Below, one piece after another: positions 37,136 to 45,793 of a DNA stretch of 64,000 bases. Location of the stretch: the NCBI RefSeq assembly GCF_963677945.1, contig NZ_OY782578.1, forward strand, positions 3,687,258 to 3,751,257. Direction: 5' to 3'. The notes beneath the pieces are model-generated. The model was not told the origin of the DNA. It saw only the letters and a program-made list of their open reading frames with translations, and searched no databases. The first letter of the stretch is position 1. Each line of letters opens with the position of its first letter. A program made the position numbers and the translations under genes. Source of the stretch: an uncultured Bacteroides sp. (GTDB taxonomy: Bacteria; Bacteroidota; Bacteroidia; Bacteroidales; Bacteroidaceae).

Positions 37136-37902
37136 TTATGAATAAACAATATAATGTTGTAATAATAGATGATGAAGAGATTGGAATATCCAATTTAAGT
37201 CGATCATTATCAAACTTTAGTGAAATATTAATAGCTGGAACTTCACAATCAGCACAAACAGGAAAAAACCTTATTTTAGAAAAGAGACCTGATCTTCTTT
37301 TTTTGGATGTTGAAATGCCGGAAACAAGTGGCTTGGAATTACTTCATGATATAAAGAATCTAATAAACTGGCAAATGCAGGTAGTCTTTTATACAGCATA
37401 CGAAAAGTATATGCTTGAAGCATTAAGAGAATCTGCATTCGACTACTTATTAAAGCCATACGAGGAGAGTGAGTTCCAAACTGTGATGAATCGCTTCTTT
37501 GATTCGGTTGACAAAGAAGATAAATTATCATCTTTCATTGATTCGCTATCTCAACTGATACCAGAAAACCGTACATTCTTAATTGCCACAATTACCGGGT
37601 ATATAACTCTTCGACAGGAACAAATCGGATATTTTGAGTATGTAAAAGAAAATAAGCATTGGTATATAACCTTGCAAAACGGCAAACATATTCAGCTAAA
37701 GAGGAACACTAAAGCAGAAGATATAATAAAACTATCAAAATCTTTTGCTCAGATAAATCAGCAACAAATTATAAACATCGACTATCTAACCATGATAGAA
37801 GGAAAGAAATGTGTTTTATATCCTCCTTATGAAGAAAAAACAGATCTTATAATATCAAGGTCATTCTTAAAATCAGTACAAGATAAGTTTAACTTAATCT
37901 AA
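37132..37902 (+). CDS. LytTR-family response regulator
   Basis: 256 residues. The receiver domain (about 8-125) has the acidic pair DDEE, the phospho-acceptor Asp59 (LLFLDVEMP) and the switch Lys in YLLKPYEE. A LytTR DNA-binding domain follows (about 150-250, IGYFEYVKENKHWYITLQNGKHIQLKRN...FAQINQQQIINIDYL). ATGA overlap with the kinase shows translational coupling; the third-codon Met is an alternative start. Its binding sites may include the divergent upstream region. Confidence 0.93.
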   Translation: MIMNKQYNVVIIDDEEIGISNLSRSLSNFSEILIAGTSQSAQTGKNLILEKRPDLLFLDVEMPETSGLELLHDIKNLINWQMQVVFYTAYEKYMLEALRESAFDYLLKPYEESEFQTVMNRFFDSVDKEDKLSSFIDSLSQLIPENRTFLIATITGYITLRQEQIGYFEYVKENKHWYITLQNGKHIQLKRNTKAEDIIKLSKSFAQINQQQIINIDYLTMIEGKKCVLYPPYEEKTDLIISRSFLKSVQDKFNLI

Positions 37903-37935
37903 AATACGAATTTCAATTAAATATGCAACAAATTA

Positions 37936-38214
37936 TTAATCGTTGAGACACTCTTTATACTCATCATGTCTGATTAAAAAAGCTTTCACATACGGACATG
38001 TGGGGACAACTTTAAAATGATTTTCCATTGCATAATCCATTGCAAACTTAACTAACGCCGCAGCAATTCCTTTACCACCAATTTCTTTGGGAACCCAGGT
38101 GTGGATTAAGTCCAGTTCCTTGTCCAAAGGAGTATATTCAACATAGGCCAGATAACCATCAACCTCCGTTTCAAATCGGAAATCGTTTTCATTGTGTTTA
38201 ATTGTATAATCCAT
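37936..38214 (-). CDS. Small GNAT-type N-acetyltransferase (NATD1/YjdJ-like)
   Basis: 92 residues of the compact GCN5-related family (COG2388-like): GYLAYVEYTPLDKELDLIHTWVPKEIGGKGIAAALVKFAMDYA contains the acetyl-CoA loop (Q/R)GxGxA-like GGKGIA. The C-terminal VVPTCPYVKAFLIRH is characteristic. Substrate unknown. It lies 37 nt after the protoporphyrinogen oxidase gene and probably ends that operon. Confidence 0.85.
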   Translation of the reverse strand: MDYTIKHNENDFRFETEVDGYLAYVEYTPLDKELDLIHTWVPKEIGGKGIAAALVKFAMDYAMENHFKVVPTCPYVKAFLIRHDEYKECLND

Positions 38215-38251
38215 GATTATTGCTTTTTCTTTTTATATAAACAGAATAACA

Positions 38252-39628
38252 TTAGTTTAAGTTCGCTATTTCTTCTGCAATCCGGGTTGCCTGCTTAATA
38301 CGATCAGCCATACCAATACCATCCTTAATACCTCCGGCAAGGAACATACCTGAATATTGTTTTTCCAAACCAGCAATACTTGCCAATCTTTCTTCTGTAT
38401 CAGCTTCGTATTGAGGAATAGCCCGCTCGTGTCTGAAGATTTTTATCTTATCGGGTGTATAATTAGCCGGAAATCCTAACATTTTAGACAGTGATTCTTT
38501 AACCAGACTCGCTAATTGCTCATCTGTATAAGAAAGATATTCGGGATGTTTGCTTCCTCCAATAAAAAAAGAAAGATTACCTCCACCTTCCGGGCAACGA
38601 TCAGAGAAACATGAAGAAGGAAACAAAATTCCAAGCATTTTCTGCTTTTCACGAGATGGGACCAAACCACCAAAAGCATTTGGTACATGCCCATCTGCTT
38701 TGACCACTCCTACCCCAACCTGAATAACCGGAGCATAATGAAGAGAACTAATTGGTTTCATATCCTTATCTCCAATAAAAGGTAATATAGAAGGTAAATC
38801 ATAAGCAGCAGCAGTAGAAACTACATAACGAGAGTGAATTCTTTCTTCACTAGCAGACAAAACAGTTTCCCATCCATCAGTAACCGGTTGAACTGAAATA
38901 CCTTCCTGAGACAAGTATATATTCTCTGCCTTAATTTCTTTCGCAAGAGCAGTAGCCAATGATTCGAATCCTCCCGGTACAGAGAAAACCTCTTTGGTTG
39001 GTAATTTATCCCGATCCGATTTAGGTTCGCCTGCTTTTTTAATTGAACCCCAAATAAAGCTACCGTACTTTTGTTCCAGATTATAAAGTTTAGGCAGCGC
39101 AAATCGGGTAACAAGTTTACTTGGATCTCCTGCATAAATCCCTGAAATAAATGGATCGACAGCATAGTCAAGGAATGACTGTCCCAATCGTCTGCGAGTG
39201 AGTTCTCCAATACTTTCGAAAGGATTGTCACCCTTCTTGCGGAGAGGTTCAAAGAGAATCCGGATTTTATCGTTCCAAGTAAACAGAGGTGTAGATATTG
39301 CTGTTGCCAGACTTGAAGGAAGCGGATGAAAAGCTCCATTCTTCCAAATAAGTCGCACTTTCGCTTCTTTACGAGCATTTTCAATAGAGCAACTACCTTG
39401 TAACATCTGGAACAGTTCCACAACTTCAGGATTAGAAACAACACCTGTGTTTGGGCCCGATTCAAAAACAAATCCATCTTCACGAATAGATTTCATCTGC
39501 CCGCCTACTCTATCGCTCTTCTCCAGAAGAAGTACTTTCAATCCTTTTCTAGTCAATAAAAAAGCAGTGACAAGTCCTGTAACTCCGGCACCAATAACTA
39601 CAACATCAACATCTTTGTTCTTATCCAT
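38252..39628 (-). CDS. hemG: Protoporphyrinogen oxidase (HemG/HemY type, FAD)
   Basis: A 458-residue protein. The N-terminal dinucleotide fold VVVIGAGVTGLVTAFLLTRKGLKVLLLEKSDRVGGQ binds FAD. SGPNTG, ALPKLYNLEQKYGSFIWG, SVPGGFESLATAL and GMFLAGGIKDGIGMADRI match protoporphyrinogen oxidases of the amine-oxidase superfamily. It converts protoporphyrinogen IX to protoporphyrin IX. This class usually uses O2; in anaerobes other acceptors are possible. It follows hemN after 15 nt. Some schemes call this type hemY; hemG is used for it in Bacteroides annotation. Confidence 0.92.
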   Translation of the reverse strand: MDKNKDVDVVVIGAGVTGLVTAFLLTRKGLKVLLLEKSDRVGGQMKSIREDGFVFESGPNTGVVSNPEVVELFQMLQGSCSIENARKEAKVRLIWKNGAFHPLPSSLATAISTPLFTWNDKIRILFEPLRKKGDNPFESIGELTRRRLGQSFLDYAVDPFISGIYAGDPSKLVTRFALPKLYNLEQKYGSFIWGSIKKAGEPKSDRDKLPTKEVFSVPGGFESLATALAKEIKAENIYLSQEGISVQPVTDGWETVLSASEERIHSRYVVSTAAAYDLPSILPFIGDKDMKPISSLHYAPVIQVGVGVVKADGHVPNAFGGLVPSREKQKMLGILFPSSCFSDRCPEGGGNLSFFIGGSKHPEYLSYTDEQLASLVKESLSKMLGFPANYTPDKIKIFRHERAIPQYEADTEERLASIAGLEKQYSGMFLAGGIKDGIGMADRIKQATRIAEEIANLN

Positions 39629-39643
39629 TAAGTAACCTATATT

Positions 39644-41011
39644 TTAAACCGGTTTCGAATACATTTTTGTGTTATCTTTCATCAGCGGGTCAAACGCTGC
39701 AGCAACATTCCTCACAAATATAGCTCCTTCCTGCGTTATTTTTATTTCTTCGGGAGAATAAGTTATAATTCCATCTTTTTCGAAATCAGCCAATCTATCT
39801 TCATCGTACGAGATTGCATTTTTAATATCACTTTCGCCTACACCAATATGAGCAGAAAGCTCTTTCCAGCTAAGTCTGTCGTTGCACATTAGTGTTGTGA
39901 TTACTTCTTTTGCAATCTGTTCTTCCCTGTTAAGGGTATATCCTTTTATAATGGCAAACTCGCCATCGTTCATTTTTTGAATATATTCAGGAATACTCTT
40001 GGTATTCTGACTATAAGCCATTGAAAGCTGACTGATACCGGTTACTCCGAAAGCATATACCTGACCGGTAGTTTTCCGTGTACAATATCCCTGAAAGTTA
40101 CGATGCAATTGTCCCGACTGAAGAGCAATACTTAAATCATCATCCGGCAAAACAAAATGGTCGAGACCGATAGGTTGATAACCTTTCGCTGAAAGAATTC
40201 GTTTGGCAGCATCATACATAGCACTCTTTTCCTGAGGCGAAGGCAAACCATTCTTCTCTAATATCATCATTGCTTTATTCACCCAAGGCACATGCGCATA
40301 AGAGAATGTAACCAATCTGTCCGGCTTTAGTGCAGCAGCCTTTTGAAGAGTTTCTTCAAAGCTTTGAACAGTTTGATAAGGCAATCCGTAAATAAAGTCC
40401 ATGTTTATGGAAACATTAAATGCTCTCAACAATCCAAATATGGTTTCCATTTGCAGTAACGATGGTCTTCTGTTTACACCTTTCAGAACCTTCGAATTAA
40501 AATCCTGAACACCAATGCTGCATCGGTTAAATCCGGCATTGATTAACTGCATCCAGTTATTCTCATCCAGGTAACCGGGATGGCATTCTATTGCAATCTC
40601 TGGCGAATCGGTACATTCAAACTGAGAGAGAAGTAATTCATTAATTTCCTGAATATAATGAAGTGGAATGCTACTTGGACTTCCACCACCATAGTGTATC
40701 TGAGATATTTTCCGATTCTTGTTTATCAACGGAATCACTTTCCTGATCTCTTTCTTTATCGCATCCACATAAGCTTCAATGATTTCAGCTTTTGCCATGG
40801 GATACGAGTTGCATCCGCAGTAATGACAAAGATGACGGCAAAAAGGTATATGAATATAGAAAGAAAGATTCTGAGGTGTGGTCTCATTAGAAGCTATCAC
40901 CGCTTTTTCATAATCCTCATTGGTAAATTTATCATGGAAATAATTTGCCGGCGGATAACTTGTATACCGGGGCGTAGGTACATTATATTTTGCTATTAAA
41001 TCTTCATTCAT
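39644..41011 (-). CDS. hemN: Oxygen-independent coproporphyrinogen III dehydrogenase (HemN)
   Basis: 455 residues from the ATG at 41011, chosen because it gives the classic ATGAATGA overlap with the upstream permease stop; a start at 41038 would add nine residues. The radical-SAM cluster CxxxCxxCxC is complete (Cys58, Cys62, Cys65, Cys67 in FCRHLCHYCGCN), which distinguishes true HemN from HemW. YGGGSPS and SIGVQDFNSKVLKGVNR follow, and the C-terminal winged-helix-like part has ITQEG. It decarboxylates coproporphyrinogen III to protoporphyrinogen IX, the substrate of the next enzyme. Confidence 0.94.
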   Translation of the reverse strand: MNEDLIAKYNVPTPRYTSYPPANYFHDKFTNEDYEKAVIASNETTPQNLSFYIHIPFCRHLCHYCGCNSYPMAKAEIIEAYVDAIKKEIRKVIPLINKNRKISQIHYGGGSPSSIPLHYIQEINELLLSQFECTDSPEIAIECHPGYLDENNWMQLINAGFNRCSIGVQDFNSKVLKGVNRRPSLLQMETIFGLLRAFNVSINMDFIYGLPYQTVQSFEETLQKAAALKPDRLVTFSYAHVPWVNKAMMILEKNGLPSPQEKSAMYDAAKRILSAKGYQPIGLDHFVLPDDDLSIALQSGQLHRNFQGYCTRKTTGQVYAFGVTGISQLSMAYSQNTKSIPEYIQKMNDGEFAIIKGYTLNREEQIAKEVITTLMCNDRLSWKELSAHIGVGESDIKNAISYDEDRLADFEKDGIITYSPEEIKITQEGAIFVRNVAAAFDPLMKDNTKMYSKPV

Positions 41012-42206
41012 GACGAACAGGCTTTTTAAAGAAAACAAGTATATAAACTAGCGATATTAAGGCAAGTCCGGCTTCTACCAGAAATAGTCCGCTGTAACCC
41101 AAAAGATCAGCAACCTTACCGCTGCACACAGCTATAAGCATACTGCTTAAGTGTGCTATCACCGTTTGCAAAGTGAAATCCGTTCCTTCCCTACCGTCTC
41201 TCAGAAAATCCATGGCTACAGTATTAACCAGCACTGCAGATAGTCCGTAACTTGCCCACAAACAGAATATTGCTACATATAGAGCAATAGTTCCGGGAGT
41301 GGAGAGAGACATAAAATAGAAAAAGAGTGTAGTAACCAATACTGCACAGGCAAAAATGATACGAGAGTAAAATCTTCCGATTGAACGGATAACATATCCA
41401 CCTATATACGAGAAGAGGCAGCCACATAACGATCCAAAGATACCAAACATAAATCCAATTTCTCCGGTATTATATCCTAAATCTACCATAAAAGGCTTAA
41501 CCATTGCTAAAATTCCAATAATACCGGAATAACAAAGAATCAGGAAAATTAATTGTTTAGCCACCCCTTTCTGATGAAAGAACAGATAAAGATCTTTCAT
41601 TGATATTGGCGTTTTGCCTTGTTTGGGAGTGAATTTTTTGTCTTTGTATATAAAAAGAGGTATTAATGCCAGCACAACAAACAAAGAAACACTAATCAGT
41701 AAAGCATTCCATCCTATCAGTTTATAATGCAATAGCAATAAGCCACCGCCAACCAGTGAACCGGTAAAACTACCCATACTTTGCATACTATTTCCCAAAC
41801 TTTTCTCTCTGTGGTTAAACGAAAGAGCTGTAAGCGCATCGGTAGCAATATCTTGTGTGGCAGAAGCTATAAACGACAGTATAATAAGGATAAAGATAGT
41901 AGTAAAGTTTGTTTCCAGATCTAAAAAGGCAACCATAAAGATTAATACGGCGTAAACCATTTCAGATGAAAAGATCCATCTTTTATAAGAGCCTAGATCG
42001 GAAGTGCGTTTATCTACAAAAGGTGCCCAAAATACTTTCAATATCCATGGAAGTTTAATTAATTGAAGCAAACCAATAGTACTTAACGAAAAATTTCCCT
42101 GTCGCATAAGTACAGGGAGTAAAGTACTAAACAAGCTCATCGGCACGGACTGAGCTATGTATAATGAGAAGAATGTAAGTAGTTTATTTGTTCGTTTTGA
42201 GTTCAT
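41004..42206 (-). CDS. MFS permease, RhtX/FptX (AmpG-like) siderophore-type importer
   Basis: 400 residues from the ATG at 42206; an ATG at 42245 would overlap the receptor gene. About twelve TM helices. LIKLPWILKVFWAPFVDK near the N terminus and SFIASATQDIATDALT are typical of the AmpG/RhtX/FptX group, single-protein inner-membrane importers of siderophores or muropeptides. Between a TonB receptor and haem enzymes, import of a porphyrin or iron chelate is the natural inference. It is translationally coupled to hemN. Confidence 0.9.
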   Translation of the reverse strand: MNSKRTNKLLTFFSLYIAQSVPMSLFSTLLPVLMRQGNFSLSTIGLLQLIKLPWILKVFWAPFVDKRTSDLGSYKRWIFSSEMVYAVLIFMVAFLDLETNFTTIFILIILSFIASATQDIATDALTALSFNHREKSLGNSMQSMGSFTGSLVGGGLLLLHYKLIGWNALLISVSLFVVLALIPLFIYKDKKFTPKQGKTPISMKDLYLFFHQKGVAKQLIFLILCYSGIIGILAMVKPFMVDLGYNTGEIGFMFGIFGSLCGCLFSYIGGYVIRSIGRFYSRIIFACAVLVTTLFFYFMSLSTPGTIALYVAIFCLWASYGLSAVLVNTVAMDFLRDGREGTDFTLQTVIAHLSSMLIAVCSGKVADLLGYSGLFLVEAGLALISLVYILVFFKKPVRHE

Positions 42207-42213
42207 TCTGTCT

Positions 42214-44292
42214 TTAATTAAAAGAATAAGAAACTGTAGCACCAAATGTCATTGGTTTACCCTTTTGTCCGAAAGAGTTCCCGAGTGATTCCAGATAAAA
42301 TGCAGTATATTCCTTAGATGTGACATTCTTAATCCAAAGGTCAACCGTCAGACTTTTCATACGAGCAGACACCTTACCATTGACAAGTCCGTAATAATGC
42401 TGATAGACTGAATTTTTATCGTTCCAGTAAAGTTTACCGGTACCAACATATTGTGCTGAAAATATAAGTCGGTTAATAAATCCTGAACGGAGATTCCAGG
42501 TATAGTCACCTCCGACCATCACTGTCTGTCGCGGAATATAAGGAATATAATTACCTGAATAATCAAAGCCTGCATTATAGCTATTAGCTTCGCCAACATA
42601 TTCGCGGAACTTAGCTTCCGTAAATCCATAACTCATCTGTAAGTTTAAAGCTTTGGTAATTTCTCCCTGCATTGACAATTCCACACCTTTGCTATAAGAC
42701 TTTCCTGCATTCTTAAGTAAAGAACCTTTGCCGCTGAGCAAGGGCTGTGAGATTTGCTGATTTCTCCAATCTATATAGAACAAAGAAAAATCACCTTTCA
42801 ACTTGTTTCCAAAGAAAGAGAACTTATTTCCCACTTCGTAATTCCAGCTATATTCGGGTTTGAAAGTCTGGTCTACATCTGTATCAAAGCTAGTATTGAA
42901 TCCTCCGGTTTTGTAACCTCTGGTTACAGTTGCATAAGTCATATTAAGAGGATTAAACTGATACTGCAATGAGAACTTAGGAGTAAGCTGAGTAAAGCTA
43001 AGGTCTGTATTAAGTAATTGCACTTGTTGCCTTACGCCCGAAACAATCTTTCCGTAATCATAATTCTGACTCGCATTTTCATAATCAAATCTTAGTCCTA
43101 CGGTTGCTGAAAGTTTCTCAAAAAACAAATCCTTCAATGTTGACTGATGATAAAATGCAAAGCCATTTGTTGGCGCATCATAGTCTTTCACTACAGGCAG
43201 ATTCTTTACTGTACTTTTAGAAGCCTGATAAAAAGCAAAGAAACCATTAAGCCAGGTATAGCGTTGATCTTTGGAAGATCTCATTTCCAATTCTTCAGAA
43301 AGCATGTGCTGACGCATTGACTGGGTTACAAAATATTTGCTTGCTGGAGTAAAGTCCTGATCAATTGCTTGTCTGTCATCTGAATACTGATAACCGGTTA
43401 CCGATTTCAGCAGGAACTTATCAAAAGAGTAATTCAGTGTTAAACCACTTGTCAATACTCCCCGACGATAAGAACTGTATTCATTATAGTTCACATTTCC
43501 AATCTTTCCGGTTGTAACATCCATCGGAGCATAAGGATAACCACCCTGATCTGAATATTCATAGTTTACAAGCAACCCGGCATTAAATCGATTGCTTTTT
43601 TCCCAGTACAATTTCATTTTACCGGAAGCAGCATTCAAATTATCTGCCTTTTTTCCGGTATAATCATTAGTAAAGAATCCATCAGCATGTTTGTAGTTTC
43701 CTGAGAAAGAATAACCAAAGTCATCATTTAGTTTTCCGTAATACGATCCAGAAACTTGTTCCTGACCATAATTGGCAGCAGTAGCGCTAACTGTTCCTCC
43801 CTCATATGATAACGGATTTTTTGTATAAACGTTGATAGTTCCTCCCATTGTGTTACGTCCATAAAGAGTTCCCTGCGGTCCGCGAAGCACTTCAATACGC
43901 TCTACTTCGTTAATATCAAGATCAAAAACAGATTTCTCAAAGAAAGGAACGCCATCCACATACAATCCCACGGAAGGAGCATTAATTTTAGAGCCAATGC
44001 CACGGATATAAACAGGTGAAGTCAGCTTTGAGCCATAATCCGGAATAAAAAGATTTGGAATATACGAACTAATATCTTTAATGCTCACAATATTCTTATT
44101 CTTAATTTCAGTCAAAGGGACAAAAGAGACAGAAGCCGGAACTTCATGAATGTTTTTTTTCTCTTTGTAAGAAGTAACCACTACTTCATTTAATACCACA
44201 TGAGGTTTTCTTAGTGTATCATTCTCAATAGGATTTGATTTTGCATTCTGGCAAAGAAAAAGAAGAGAGAATAAAAGCGCTGATTTATACAT
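42214..44292 (-). CDS. TonB-dependent outer-membrane receptor
   Basis: 692 residues from the ATG at 44292 (MYKSALLFSLLFLCQNAKS signal peptide). A TonB-box-like stretch (VVLNEVVVTS) leads to the plug domain (about 45-150) with VYIRGIGSK, VDGVPFF, VERIEVLRGPQGTLYGRNTMGGTINVYTKNP. The 22-stranded barrel ends GATVSYSFN. It lacks the carboxypeptidase-like extension of SusC proteins, so it belongs with iron/siderophore/haem receptors rather than glycan importers. A promoter (TACTTTTG at 44318-44325) excludes the upstream ATG at 44355. First gene of the porphyrin operon. Confidence 0.92.
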   Translation of the reverse strand: MYKSALLFSLLFLCQNAKSNPIENDTLRKPHVVLNEVVVTSYKEKKNIHEVPASVSFVPLTEIKNKNIVSIKDISSYIPNLFIPDYGSKLTSPVYIRGIGSKINAPSVGLYVDGVPFFEKSVFDLDINEVERIEVLRGPQGTLYGRNTMGGTINVYTKNPLSYEGGTVSATAANYGQEQVSGSYYGKLNDDFGYSFSGNYKHADGFFTNDYTGKKADNLNAASGKMKLYWEKSNRFNAGLLVNYEYSDQGGYPYAPMDVTTGKIGNVNYNEYSSYRRGVLTSGLTLNYSFDKFLLKSVTGYQYSDDRQAIDQDFTPASKYFVTQSMRQHMLSEELEMRSSKDQRYTWLNGFFAFYQASKSTVKNLPVVKDYDAPTNGFAFYHQSTLKDLFFEKLSATVGLRFDYENASQNYDYGKIVSGVRQQVQLLNTDLSFTQLTPKFSLQYQFNPLNMTYATVTRGYKTGGFNTSFDTDVDQTFKPEYSWNYEVGNKFSFFGNKLKGDFSLFYIDWRNQQISQPLLSGKGSLLKNAGKSYSKGVELSMQGEITKALNLQMSYGFTEAKFREYVGEANSYNAGFDYSGNYIPYIPRQTVMVGGDYTWNLRSGFINRLIFSAQYVGTGKLYWNDKNSVYQHYYGLVNGKVSARMKSLTVDLWIKNVTSKEYTAFYLESLGNSFGQKGKPMTFGATVSYSFN

Positions 44293-44317
44293 ATTTGACT
44301 CTACAATTAATTTTCTG

Positions 44318-44325
44318 CAAAAGTA
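44318..44325 (-). promoter_or_regulatory. -7 box TACTTTTG for the TonB-receptor/haem operon
   Basis: A minus-strand TAnnTTTG with a TTG 20 nt upstream as the -33 element; the ATG is 25 nt downstream. Confidence 0.65.
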
Positions 44326-44425
44326 CAACTTTAAAAGGGTAAAATCAATCCTCATTAATTAGGATTCATGCTGTTAAAGAATCTTTCATCCATAACATTA
44401 TTGATAAAAAACAAAAAGTTACTGC

Positions 44426-44540
44426 CACCTGCTACTAAAATTAAGCAAAAGTGCCTTTATATAGGCCTTTGAGGTGGTGGTAGATAAAAAATACGTACTA
44501 TTTCATCTGCTACTAATAACTGTCATCTGCTACTAAAAAA
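44426..44540. repeat. Repeated CAYCTGCTACTAA motif upstream of the haem operon
   Basis: Direct copies start at 44426 (CACCTGCTACTAAAA), 44504 (CATCTGCTACTAATA) and 44524 (CATCTGCTACTAAAA). The last two are exactly 20 bp apart. Between copies 1 and 2 the segment GAGGTGGTGGTAGAT (44471-44485) can pair partly with CTGCCACCT. They lie 100-220 nt upstream of the -7 box. Confidence 0.6.
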
Positions 44541-44704
44541 GAAATTCTAACTATAAATCATCGTAAGAATGCAAAGTTAAATATTTATATTGAATATAAC
44601 ACGATTCAATATAAAACAAAAACTAATTGTATATCAAACATGTAAATAGAAACAAATACAAAGATAATAGACTGCCAATAGTTACTTTTTATAAATAAAA
44701 TAAG

Positions 44705-44814
44705 TAGGCCCACAGCCGAGAACCGATAAGCACTCGACTGCGGGCTTATCGGTTCTCGAATGCAGGCCCATGGGTCTTTGATTGCAGGCTTACTTATGGT
44801 CTATTAAATAGGTA
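44705..44814. repeat. 22-bp-period repeat array with embedded 15-bp inverted repeat
   Basis: Units in 22-nt register begin at 44705, 44727, 44749, 44771 and 44793. Three consecutive ones carry TGCGGGCTTA, TGCAGGCCCA and TGCAGGCTTA at the same place. Within it CGAGAACCGATAAGC (44717-44731) pairs perfectly with 44744-44758. The rest of the 687-nt gap 44293-44979 is A/T-rich, with only the -7 box, the 44426 repeats and a terminator recognisable. Confidence 0.65.
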
Positions 44815-44926
44815 GTAAACTTACAATGCAAACTTATTAAATATCAAAAAAAGTAAAGCTAAATAAGGAATTGATAGAACAAGAATTCTTTATCAATAAG
44901 CAGAAGTAAGATAAGTATATAATAAA

Positions 44927-44957
44927 AAAGTCAGCCCAAATAACTTCGGCTGACTTT
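44927..44957. terminator. Terminator hairpin after the DUF4382 gene
   Basis: The arms AAAGTCAGCC and GGCTGACTTT are perfect around an 11-nt loop, followed on the minus strand by a T-rich run. Confidence 0.8.
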
Positions 44958-44979
44958 ATCAGAATTTATAATAGAGAGA

Positions 44980-45765
44980 TTATTTTATTTCTACAGTTCC
45001 CAAATCTTTATCAAAACCACCCAACAAATCTACAGAAATAGTTTTATTAAGTGTTGCACTTTGGAATTCTACTGTATAAGTTCCAGATTTTAAGCCATGA
45101 AGCATAAAGAAATTGTTTCTTGCAGTATCCGAAACTGTTGTTATGGTATCAGTTCCTACTATTGTAAACACTTTAAATGGAACATTAGCTGGCAATATAT
45201 GACCAGAAATTGATGCAGTGTTTTCTACAACGTAACCTCTGATAACGGGCTTCAATGAATAGCTTCCATTGCCTTTACGAACTATTGATCTTTCTGCATC
45301 AAAATCAATCATTACAGCATATCCACTAGTGGTAACCACACTTTCTTGTATATTCACTTTCAAGCCAGATGTCTGAGCACTGGGAGCTTTAATATTCACT
45401 TCGGTACCATCGCTCAAAACAACTGAGTTATTATCTCCCAATACCAATCTCACCTGAGAAACATGTTCTCCTTCATTCAATACAATATTAGACAACAGCG
45501 TATCAGTGCCATTCGTTAAATCCATAAGATTATAAACCCTGGGGGTGATTGGCAAGTTTACTTCTACACTATCATTTATAGTGTACTTTATTTGTTGTAC
45601 ATCTATCTTTACAGCATTATAACCTTGTAAAGAAGGTGCATCGGTTAGATAGAAACTTACCTTTGAAGTTCCAGTTGCAGAATCTTCGCTATCACTGCAA
45701 GAATTTAAAGAGCCTACTGCTATTACTCCAAGCAAAAGCAGAAATAATAATTTTACCTTTTTCAT
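44980..45765 (-). CDS. DUF4382 lipoprotein
   Basis: 261 residues from the ATG at 45765 (MKKVKLLFLLLLGVIAV...LNSC, lipobox Cys near residue 23). The mature part opens with KVSFYLTDAPSLQGYNAVKIDVQQIKY, the signature of DUF4382, a beta-rich domain of surface lipoproteins. A C-terminal segment (about 180-261, ISGHILPANVPFKVFTIVG...SGTYTVEFQS) resembles a carboxypeptidase-regulatory-like beta-sandwich. It is the last gene after sigma factor and FecR and may be a product controlled by them. Function unknown. Confidence 0.83.
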   Translation of the reverse strand: MKKVKLLFLLLLGVIAVGSLNSCSDSEDSATGTSKVSFYLTDAPSLQGYNAVKIDVQQIKYTINDSVEVNLPITPRVYNLMDLTNGTDTLLSNIVLNEGEHVSQVRLVLGDNNSVVLSDGTEVNIKAPSAQTSGLKVNIQESVVTTSGYAVMIDFDAERSIVRKGNGSYSLKPVIRGYVVENTASISGHILPANVPFKVFTIVGTDTITTVSDTARNNFFMLHGLKSGTYTVEFQSATLNKTISVDLLGGFDKDLGTVEIK

Positions 45766-45793
45766 AACAAACATAATTAATTTAGTTTAGTAT

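Noticed and set aside
38821-39483. 220-codon ORF inside the protoporphyrinogen oxidase gene
   Set aside because: Same strand, shifted frame, no family features; the oxidase frame has clear motifs throughout.
44293-44355. Longer N terminus for the TonB receptor
   Set aside because: The promoter box at 44318-44325 lies inside it, and the signal peptide begins cleanly at 44292.
44717-44758. Plain terminator at the 15-bp inverted repeat
   Set aside because: No T run follows on either strand, and a proper terminator for the DUF4382 gene already lies at 44927-44957.
44705-44814. CRISPR array or tRNA-like structure
   Set aside because: The repeat step is 22 bp with no spacer logic, and no acceptor stem, anticodon arm or CCA is seen.
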